DNA of 6,786 nt, from positions 1-6,786 of the forward strand of contig JAISRM010000177.1 of the NCBI GenBank assembly GCA_031273645.1, in the 5' to 3' direction. Source of the stretch: Endomicrobium sp. GTDB taxonomy: Bacteria; Elusimicrobiota; Endomicrobiia; Endomicrobiales; Endomicrobiaceae. Position 1 is the stretch's first letter, and the number at the start of each line of letters is the position of its first letter. Below are positions 1 through 4,396 of this stretch, one piece after another. The translations under genes were made by a program, and so were the position numbers. A model generated the notes under the pieces. The model had not been told where the DNA came from and made no database searches. It worked only from the letters and a program-made list of their open reading frames with translations.

Positions 1-256
1 AACAGACTTCAGCTGACAGAATTTTTTAGCAAACGTGGATTCCCGCTTTCGCGGGCAGGCTTCGCCTGTTTTATGGAACACAGACTGCGTCTGTTTTGTT
101 TGTGTTTGTCATCCTCGCGTTTTTAATATTCTTTCCTCCTAAGCAGACTGCGCCCGAATGTCTCTATCAGGTGTAAAAAGAATTTTTAGTAAACGTGGAA
201 CACAGATCGTGTCTGTTTTGTCATCAATCCGTATAACAACATTCGGGAATGACAGA
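1..256. repeat. Left mosaic island of short palindromic repeats
   Basis: No gene is visible here. The stretch is built of modules that recur elsewhere in the window. An AGAATTTTTTAGYAAACGTGG module lies at 18-38 and, one T shorter, at 178-198; it recurs with one change at 1914-1935. A half unit, ATTCCC-GCTTTCGC-GGG, at 39-55 is joined directly to a CAGGC-TTC-GCCTG hairpin (56-68). A CAGAC-TGC-GTCTG hairpin follows at 81-93 and a looser ACAGA/TCTGT hairpin at 202-216. The block at 105-174 (GTCATCCTCGCG, then TTTTAATATTC, then CCTAAGCAG) is collinear with 1781-1848. Fragments TTTTGTCATCAATCCG (216-231) and CGGGAATGACA (244-254) resemble pieces at 1973-2020. All of this is read directly from the sequence; the function is unknown. 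Positions 1-17 look like a decayed unit. Confidence 0.75.
56..73 (+). terminator. CAGGC-TTC-GCCTG hairpin with T-run
   Basis: A 5-bp GC-rich stem (56-60 with 64-68) and a TTC triloop are followed by TTTTA. The form is that of a short intrinsic terminator for rightward transcripts entering from outside the window. A second hairpin of the same design, CAGAC-TGC-GTCTG at 81-93, is followed by TTTTGTTTG. The stems are short, so termination efficiency is uncertain; these may simply be repeat copies. Confidence 0.45.
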
Positions 257-275
257 CTTAAAGACATTTAGTTAA

Positions 276-301
276 CTGTTGCGGAGGTAACTCCGTAGCA
301 G
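276..301. other. Strong 11-bp hairpin with a GTAA loop
   Basis: Positions 276-286 (CTGTTGCGGAG) pair with 291-301 (CTCCGTAGCAG) over all 11 positions, two of them G-T wobbles, around a GTAA loop that fits the GNRA tetraloop pattern on the plus strand. A TTTTT run begins about 8 bases after the stem on the plus side, too far for a standard terminator. On the minus side it lies about 80 bases past the barrel gene's stop codon with no adjacent T-run. It could be a 3' stabilising hairpin for that mRNA or another repeat type. Confidence 0.5.
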
Positions 302-316
302 TGACGGGGTTTTTAA

Positions 317-364
317 AATTTTTGCATTAATTTCGGCTCTGACAAATAGCGCATTTTGCGCGTT
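317..364 (-). pseudogene. Remnant duplicating the C-terminus of the barrel gene
   Basis: Read on the minus strand, this stretch encodes NAQNALFVRAEINAKI. The neighbouring gene ends with NDAKNAVFVRAEFSAKI and stops at 380-382. The remnant lies just beyond that stop and in the same reading frame, separated by the stop and five codons. The DNA also matches, for example CTCTGACAAATA in both copies, with mostly third-position and conservative differences. It has no start codon, signal peptide or remaining barrel. It is best read as the last strand of a former tandem paralogue, or as an ancestral 3' end displaced when the gene end was duplicated. The frame continues to a stop inside the 276-301 hairpin. 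Confidence 0.6.
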
Positions 365-379
365 ATTTTGTTTCCTTTC

Positions 380-1645
380 TTAAATTTTTGCGCTAAATTC
401 TGCTCTGACAAATACTGCGTTTTTTGCATCGTTGTAATAAAAATTTCCCGGAACAAAATATTCGCCGTGCAGGTAAGTTTTTATGTTTTCAGATATATCG
501 TAAGAAATTCTGCACGTAAAAAGGCTGCCTCTGATTTTGCCGCCGCCAAAAATCCCGCCGGTAAAAGATTCGTTGGCAAGAAGGTATCCGTAACTTGCCT
601 TTACGGACGTTTTATTAAAAGGAATAAAATTGCTTTCGGCGACAAACATCTGCAGGTTTGTCCAATATCCTATGCCTGATTCTGCCGCATAAAGCGATGC
701 CATAATTTCCGACTTCCACGGGTATCTTGAAAAAAGCGGGTTCCACGCTTCAACCGCGTCGCTTTTGTAATCGTCGCCTGACAAATAAGCGTAGCCGAAA
801 CTTAAAGGTTTAACGGCGTTGCAAAGCGCAAAATCGGCGTAGGCGTATCCCCCGAAAGCCGCTGCGGTCTGTTCATTGTAGTTGCCTATTTGCAAAGCGC
901 CTTGCCCTCTTAAAGTGATTTTTTCAAAATTGTATTTTATGTAAGCGCCAAAAGTGTTTATTGAAGTTTCGGCGTTTGAAATCGCCGAGCCTGCGGAATG
1001 GTCTTCTGTTTTCCAGATATAATAAGGCTCTATGTATAAGCTGTCGGAAGGTTTTGTTTTGCCGTAAATTATTAAAGCTCTTTCGTCGGAATCGTTAAGC
1101 CTTTGATTTTGATCGTTAATTACGGGCAGATTATCGTATTGCGGATTGTACGTTCCTATAAATTCAATGCTGTTATTTTCGTTGAAAATTTTAAGTTTTG
1201 CAGCGTTGAAATAAGAGGTTCTTGACCCGTCGAGCGGCGTGCCGTCGGCAATTAAAAATCCTTCGCCGTATCCGGATAAATCAAATCGTCCGGCTTGAAT
1301 TTCTACAGAGTTAAAAAGTTTCGGGACGATAATAAAGAGGCTGTCTATTACCGCTTCGTTAATGTTGTAGCGCGCGTCCCCTGAGGCATTATATATATAG
1401 GAGCGGCTTTCGGCGGTAAGTTTGCCGTAAATTTTTGCAAAACCGTCAAAATCTGCGTTTATCCCGCCGGAAAACCTGAAACGGAAATAACTGCGTTTAT
1501 CGCTGCCCGAAGAGCCCAAATCAAAGTTGTTGCCGAGATATTCGTATCTTAGCCTTGTTTGCCCGTCAAAAGAAATTTTGGGCTGGGCAAATGCGGCCGC
1601 TGCGCAAAATAAACAAAATAAACATGCTAAATAAAATTTTATCAT
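380..1645 (-). CDS. Alginate-export-family outer-membrane beta-barrel protein
   Basis: A 421-residue protein predicted to form an outer-membrane barrel. Residues 1-20 are a signal peptide (MIKF, then a hydrophobic Cys/Ala-rich core) with an AFA|Q cleavage site. Recognisable family stretches are the first barrel strand ISFDGQTRLRYEY (24-36), AGRFDLSGYGEGFLIADG followed by a Ser-Arg-Thr pair (118-143), YLSGDD (287-292), EAWNPLFSRYPWKSE (299-313) and GYWTNLQ (326-332). These resemble alginate-export (AlgE-like) family proteins, which are porin-like; the substrate here cannot be told and need not be alginate. The start at 1645 is chosen over an in-frame ATG at 1732 because it gives a clean signal peptide and has a strong ribosome site, whereas the upstream 29 codons run through a palindromic repeat. 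The C-terminus (VFVRAEFSAKI) alternates as a last strand should but ends in Ile rather than Phe. No convincing promoter was found. A partial copy of its 3' end lies downstream. Confidence 0.8.
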   Translation of the reverse strand: MIKFYLACLFCLFCAAAAFAQPKISFDGQTRLRYEYLGNNFDLGSSGSDKRSYFRFRFSGGINADFDGFAKIYGKLTAESRSYIYNASGDARYNINEAVIDSLFIIVPKLFNSVEIQAGRFDLSGYGEGFLIADGTPLDGSRTSYFNAAKLKIFNENNSIEFIGTYNPQYDNLPVINDQNQRLNDSDERALIIYGKTKPSDSLYIEPYYIWKTEDHSAGSAISNAETSINTFGAYIKYNFEKITLRGQGALQIGNYNEQTAAAFGGYAYADFALCNAVKPLSFGYAYLSGDDYKSDAVEAWNPLFSRYPWKSEIMASLYAAESGIGYWTNLQMFVAESNFIPFNKTSVKASYGYLLANESFTGGIFGGGKIRGSLFTCRISYDISENIKTYLHGEYFVPGNFYYNDAKNAVFVRAEFSAKI

Positions 1646-1652
1646 AGTGATG

Positions 1653-1660
1653 CCCCTCTT
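1653..1660 (-). promoter_or_regulatory. Ribosome binding site fixing the barrel gene start
   Basis: On the minus strand AAGAGGGG is followed by 7 bases and then ATG at 1645. This strong Shine-Dalgarno sequence supports the signal-peptide start rather than the longer in-frame start at 1732. Confidence 0.8.
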
Positions 1661-1710
1661 TAAAATGTGTATTGATGACAAAACAGGCACTGGCTGCCAA
1701 TCCCATAAAG

Positions 1711-1727
1711 CAGACTTCGTCTGTTTT
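1711..1727 (+). repeat. CAGAC-TTC-GTCTG hairpin repeat
   Basis: A 5-bp stem (1711-1715 with 1719-1723) with a TTC triloop, followed by TTTTA on the plus strand. It belongs to the same family as 56-68, 81-93, 1992-2004, 2049-2061 and 6669-6681. It lies 66 bases upstream of the barrel gene start and, read on the minus strand, artificially extends that reading frame upstream. It may be a terminator for rightward transcripts or simply a repeat copy. Confidence 0.6.
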
Positions 1728-1767
1728 AGCAATAAAAGAACGCTGCAAAATGTCTAAAACAAACATT

Positions 1768-2040
1768 GATTTTTCAAGGTCTGTCTTTCCCGCGTTTTTA
1801 AATATTTTTTATTCCTAAGCAGCCTGCACTTGAGAGTTTCTATCGGATGGGAAACCATTTTTAATATTAATATAGTTTTTACCATTATATTCCTTTTAAA
1901 AACGCAATGAAAAAAGAATTTTTTAGTAAACTTGGATTCCCGCTTTCGCGGGAATGACAAGCTGCGCTTATTTTGTCAACCTGCATAACAACAGACGAAG
2001 TCTGAGCGCGGGATGACAACAAAGACATGGTCTGATAATC
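1768..2040. repeat. Central mosaic repeat island
   Basis: This is the non-coding part between the two leftward genes (gap 1646-2040). It contains TTTTTCAAGG plus TCTGTCTTTCCCGCG (1770-1794), which recurs at 6696-6716 and 105-119; a block collinear with 105-174; a block at 1849-1912 collinear with 6725-6786; an AAAGAATTTTTTAGTAAAC module (1913-1931) as at 18-34 and 178-194; and a complete ATTCCC-N8-GGGAAT unit at 1936-1955. It ends with TTTTGTCAACCTGCATAACAA (1972-1992), two hairpins (1992-2004; 2023-2033 with an ATG loop) and GCGGGATGACAAC (2008-2020). Reading frames through it give the SFPRKRES peptide, typical of spurious translation of this repeat type, so no gene is called. Confidence 0.75.
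1936..1955. repeat. Complete ATTCCC-N8-GGGAAT palindromic unit
   Basis: ATTCCC, the eight bases GCTTTCGC, then GGGAAT form an 8-bp inverted repeat with a TTTC loop. On the minus strand the flanks are TTGTC before and CCA after. The unit at 6711-6730 has the same flanks on the plus strand. The form is the same as the Neisseria dRS3 repeat (ATTCCC-N8-GGGAAT), and similar units occur in many other genomes. Shared form does not prove shared origin. Confidence 0.75.
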
Positions 2041-3303
2041 TCATAAAACAGACGAAGTCTGTTTGTTTATCCACTGGGTTATATCTTCTAAAACTTCCGG
2101 ATTTACGGGTTCTTGTTCGGCATTATCTTTCGATGAAAGTCCGGTAACGGTTTTTTGAAATGTGTGGTTTAAATCTTCGTATATTTTTAAAGTTGTGTTT
2201 TTGCTGCCGTTTTTTTTGAAAGCTTTTTTAAAGGCTTTAAAATTTTCTAAAGGCGCAATTTGCAAATCTTTTTGTCCCCATAAAGCAAAAACCGGAATTT
2301 TAATTTTTTTTAAGCAGCCGGACGGATCGTATTTTACAAAATCAAATGTTTGTTTATTGTAAAAACGGTTTAAACTAACGCGCATAAAATCTATTTCGCC
2401 TACGCCTGCCGGAGGCGGAGTTAATTTTCTGTAGCTGTTCCTCAGATAATCGTTAAGCTCGGTTTTTGCAGACGGTAAATCTTCTGATTTTATAAGAATT
2501 TTGTAGGCGCCTTTGTCTATTTTTTGTTCGGCTTTTAAAGATTTTTTGCTGATCCCAAAAAATTGTTCATACGCTTTTTCTTTTGCTTTTTCCTGCGCTT
2601 TTGTTTTCATTTGCGCTTTTATCTGTTTGTTTTTTTTCTGTTCTTTCGCTTTTGCTTTTTCTTGCGCGCGTTCCTGCTTTTGAACTTTTAAACGGGCGTC
2701 GCCCGTTAGTTTGGCGCTGGATAAAAGAATTTTGTCTCCTGAAATTCCCGCCGGAGCAAGCAAAACCATAAACTGCGCTTGCGCGCTTTTTTGACACTGC
2801 GGTTCGGCGATTGCGGAAATTACGGCGTTTGCGCCGTCAGAGTGGCCTAAAAAGCCGATTTTGTTTTTATCAATTTCTTTTCTTGAATGCAGAAATTGTA
2901 AAGCTGTTTGCGCGCCTTCCGTTAAATCCGCAGCCGGCATTTGTCCGGAAAGAAGCGGTTTATAGGCGTCATACCTTAAAACCGCAAAACCTGCGCGCGT
3001 AAGATGGTCGGCTAAAGCTAAAAAAAGACTGCGATTGCGTTCTTCCTGATTGGAATCTAAAGATTTTGCGCCGCTTACTAAAATTACGGCGGCAAAACCG
3101 CCTTCTTTTGACGGCGCAGTTAAAGTTCCTGATAAAAATATTCCGGTTTCTTTATCTTCATAAACAACTTTTTCTTCATAATAAGGATAAGAGTTTACAG
3201 GGTTTTGCAGAGTTAAAGCCTGCGCGGTAAAACTTAAAAAAATAAAAAACGGAGCTGATAAAATCACTGATAAAACCGCAGCGGCTTTTTTTGTTAAAAA
3301 CAT
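2041..3303 (-). CDS. Exported alpha/beta hydrolase with a Lys-rich insertion
   Basis: A 420-residue alpha/beta-hydrolase-fold protein, probably an esterase or peptidase-like serine hydrolase acting outside the cytoplasm. Residues 1-29 form a signal peptide ending AQA|L. FLSGTLTAP (56-64), AVILVSGA (72-79) and LADHLTRAGFAVLRYD (97-112) follow the usual fold order. The nucleophile elbow is GHSDG with Ser155. Asp346 (WGQKD) and His380 (DLNHTF) fit the remaining triad. The loop after RYD is AYKPLLSG rather than the common DRGxGxS. Residues about 205-245, in the cap position, are a Lys/Glu/Gln/Ala-rich, probably helical stretch not typical of the family. The ATG at 3303 is preceded by AAAAGG (3311-3316) with 7 bases spacing. 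The last residues, KQTSSVL, come from a palindromic repeat, so the native C-terminus may have been altered. Substrate unknown. It is divergent from rpmH. Confidence 0.82.
   Translation of the reverse strand: MFLTKKAAAVLSVILSAPFFIFLSFTAQALTLQNPVNSYPYYEEKVVYEDKETGIFLSGTLTAPSKEGGFAAVILVSGAKSLDSNQEERNRSLFLALADHLTRAGFAVLRYDAYKPLLSGQMPAADLTEGAQTALQFLHSRKEIDKNKIGFLGHSDGANAVISAIAEPQCQKSAQAQFMVLLAPAGISGDKILLSSAKLTGDARLKVQKQERAQEKAKAKEQKKNKQIKAQMKTKAQEKAKEKAYEQFFGISKKSLKAEQKIDKGAYKILIKSEDLPSAKTELNDYLRNSYRKLTPPPAGVGEIDFMRVSLNRFYNKQTFDFVKYDPSGCLKKIKIPVFALWGQKDLQIAPLENFKAFKKAFKKNGSKNTTLKIYEDLNHTFQKTVTGLSSKDNAEQEPVNPEVLEDITQWINKQTSSVL
2046..2064 (-). terminator. Terminator-like palindrome at the hydrolase gene end
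   Basis: AAACAGAC (2046-2053), loop GAA, GTCTGTTT (2057-2064) is a perfect 8-bp stem. Read on the minus strand it is AAACAGAC-TTC-GTCTGTTTT followed by ATGAG, so it can act as an intrinsic terminator for the hydrolase transcript. It lies inside the coding region: the last residues and the approach to the stop codon are encoded by it. The A-tract on the other side may let it work in both directions. Confidence 0.55.
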
Positions 3304-3352
3304 TTGCGCGCCTTTTGAGGTGTAACATTATTAAGCGTATAATTCGCAGCGT

Positions 3353-3382
3353 TTGACACTAAGTCTGATTTTTAGATATAAT
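3353..3382 (+). promoter_or_regulatory. Consensus sigma-70 promoter for the rpmH operon
   Basis: TTGACA at 3353-3358 and TATAAT at 3377-3382 match the consensus exactly, with an 18-base spacer. Transcription would begin near 3389-3390 and read into rpmH. This is the best promoter in the window and fits the high expression expected of a ribosomal protein gene. I found no comparable promoter facing the hydrolase. Confidence 0.85.
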
Positions 3383-3388
3383 ACCAAA

Positions 3389-3488
3389 ACATTTATAAAT
3401 ATTCAAAAAGGGGCGTTGCCGATAGGCATTGCTTAATCGTTATCTGAAAGATATTGCCCGAAGGGTAACCATAGAGGATTAAAACAAA
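3389..3488 (+). promoter_or_regulatory. Structured 5' leader of rpmH
   Basis: About 100 untranslated bases lie between the predicted transcription start and the rpmH ATG. Two small hairpins can be drawn: TGCC-GATA-GGCA (3417-3428) and TTGCCC-GAA-GGGTAA (3454-3468, 6 bp with one G-T pair). The second sits just upstream of the ribosome site AGAGGA (3473-3478, 10 bases before the ATG). GGGC at 3411-3414 could instead pair with GCCC at 3456-3459, giving a competing fold. No known riboswitch or ribosomal-protein leader was recognised. Regulation is an inference. Confidence 0.4.
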
Positions 3489-3623
3489 ATGAAAAGAACG
3501 TTTCAGCCAAACAAAGACAGAAGAAAAAAGAAAATCGGGTTTATAGCCAGAATGGCTACACCCGGCGGAAGAAGAGTTTTAAGCGCAAGAAGAAGAAAAG
3601 GGCGCAAAACAATAAGCGCTTAA
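3489..3623 (+). CDS. rpmH: Large-subunit ribosomal protein bL34
   Basis: A 44-residue, very basic protein of the 50S subunit, full length for the family. It opens with the family signature MKRTFQP, continues with KIGFIARMATPGGRRVL (15-31) and ends in ARRRKGRKTISA (33-44), the Arg/Lys-rich tail that contacts 23S rRNA. The start is fixed by the signature and by AGAGGA 10 bases upstream. It is the first gene of the cluster, directly behind the consensus promoter. A hairpin with a T-run follows it, which may reduce read-through into rnpA and so help keep L34 in excess over the RNase P protein. Confidence 0.97.
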   Translation: MKRTFQPNKDRRKKKIGFIARMATPGGRRVLSARRRKGRKTISA

Positions 3624-3664
3624 CCGGCAGCCTAAAAAACAAAAAAGTTTTTACCGGGCTTTTT
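3624..3664 (+). terminator. Possible partial terminator between rpmH and rnpA
   Basis: AGCC-TAAAAAAC (3629-3640) can pair with GTTTTTA (3647-3653) plus GGCT (3657-3660), with a small bulge, and TTTT follows directly (3661-3664). Alternatively CCGG at 3624-3627 pairs with CCGG at 3654-3657. The stem is mostly A-T and imperfect, so it is more likely an attenuator or RNA-processing site than a full terminator, since rnpA has no obvious promoter of its own. Confidence 0.4.
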
Positions 3665-3695
3665 AAGTTCTTTAGACTTTCCAAATCTTTTAAAT

Positions 3696-4061
3696 ATGAA
3701 AAAGTTTTCGTTTTCTTATAAAGAAAAGCTTCATGAACAAACGGATTTTAACAAAGTTTTCAAAAACGGATTGAAGCTTGAAAATAAAATCGTTAAGGTT
3801 TTAGTTTATAAGAAAACGCAAAAAACTTTAAGAAGGCTCGGACTTGTAACTTCAAAAAAAGTAGGCTCCGCCGTACAAAGAAACACAGCCAAAAGAAGAT
3901 TGAGGGAAATTTTTAGAACCAATAAGCATTTGCTCGAACCTGGCATAGATATAATCTTTATTTCCAAACCGCTGACCGCATCCTCAGATTATAACAGTCT
4001 AAAAAAAGCCGTTTTGGATTTGCTCCAAAGCGCAGGTTTGTATAAACCGGAGAAACCATGA
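3696..4061 (+). CDS. rnpA: Ribonuclease P protein component
   Basis: A 121-residue basic protein that binds the RNase P RNA and helps process the 5' ends of precursor tRNAs. The N-terminus KEKLHEQTDFNKVFKNG (9-25) matches the family, and the RNR motif is clear: KKVGSAV, then QRNTAKRRLREIFR (54-74), with Arg62, Asn63, Lys66, Arg67, Arg68 and Arg70. Length is normal. The start is supported by the family N-terminus, but the 20 bases upstream contain no Shine-Dalgarno sequence, which is unusual beside its neighbours. It lies 72 bases after rpmH and overlaps yidD by 4 bases (ATGA), implying translational coupling onward. Low expression relative to L34 would fit the missing ribosome site and the hairpin ahead of it. 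Confidence 0.96.
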   Translation: MKKFSFSYKEKLHEQTDFNKVFKNGLKLENKIVKVLVYKKTQKTLRRLGLVTSKKVGSAVQRNTAKRRLREIFRTNKHLLEPGIDIIFISKPLTASSDYNSLKKAVLDLLQSAGLYKPEKP

Positions 4062-4303
4062 TGAAAAGCGCAGCGCTTTTTCTTATAAAATGTTATCAGG
4101 CAGTATCTGCGGGTTTACCTCCAAGGTGTCGTTTCCAGCCAAGCTGTTCAGCATACGCTTATCAGGCAATAGAAATTTACGGATTTTTTAAAGGCTCTTT
4201 TCTGGCTTTTAAAAGAATTATCCGCTGTCATCCTTTTTGCGACGGCGGAATAGATTTTGTGCCTGATAAAAAGACGGAGCCGGCTAAACAAAAAAGCCGG
4301 TAA
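4058..4303 (+). CDS. yidD: Membrane protein insertion efficiency factor YidD
   Basis: An 81-residue small membrane-associated protein of the YidD family, which aids YidC-dependent insertion of inner-membrane proteins. The signature is intact: PPRCRFQPSCSAYAYQAIE (21-39), GFFKGSFLAFKRIIRCHPF (42-60), then GGIDFVP (63-69); conserved cysteines are Cys24, Cys30 and Cys57. A hydrophobic or amphipathic N-terminus (4-20) precedes it. Two adjacent ATG codons (4058 and 4061) are possible starts. GGAG at 4049-4052 is 5 bases from the first and 8 from the second, so the second may be used. The gene overlaps the rnpA stop by 4 bases. A 6-bp hairpin (4280-4285 with 4295-4300) covers its end but lacks a T-run. 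Confidence 0.95.
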   Translation: MMKSAALFLIKCYQAVSAGLPPRCRFQPSCSAYAYQAIEIYGFFKGSFLAFKRIIRCHPFCDGGIDFVPDKKTEPAKQKSR

Positions 4304-4396
4304 ACAAAAGTTGCGGCAAAAGAAAAGCAGTTTTGCATAATTTACGGTTTTGCGCTTCTTAAGATTGCCGACTTCTAAAAAATATAGGACATTTAA

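Noticed and set aside
1..256. CRISPR array
   Set aside because: Repeats are of different lengths, are hairpin modules in mosaic order, and lack regular spacers.
356..679. Plus-strand 107-residue frame over the barrel gene's 3' end
   Set aside because: It is antisense to a well-supported gene, resembles no family and has no ribosome site.
1615..1645. Lipoprotein signal in the barrel protein (Cys8, Cys11, Cys14)
   Set aside because: None of the cysteines sits in a good lipobox, while AFA|Q gives a standard signal peptidase I site.
1646..1732. 29-residue N-terminal extension of the barrel protein from an ATG at 1732
   Set aside because: It runs through a palindromic repeat and would bury the signal peptide. 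The start at 1645 has a strong ribosome site and a proper signal sequence.
1754..1960. Minus-strand 68-residue frame beginning MSFPRKRESKF
   Set aside because: SFPRKRES is the usual translation of the TTGTCATTCCC-type repeat and appears as a spurious protein in many genomes. The frame lies wholly in repeat sequence with no ribosome site.
2066..2075. TTATCCACT, close to a DnaA box
   Set aside because: It is a single site inside the hydrolase coding sequence (the Q-W-I-N region), with no cluster and no AT-rich unwinding region nearby.
3407..3435. Short upstream reading frame starting TTG after AAGGGG in the rpmH leader
   Set aside because: The spacing of ribosome site to TTG is only two or three bases and the peptide would be six residues, so there is no real support.
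4280..4300. CCGGCT/AGCCGG hairpin at the yidD end as a terminator
   Set aside because: It is followed by TAAACAAAAG with no T-run, and yidC follows in the same direction, so termination is unlikely.
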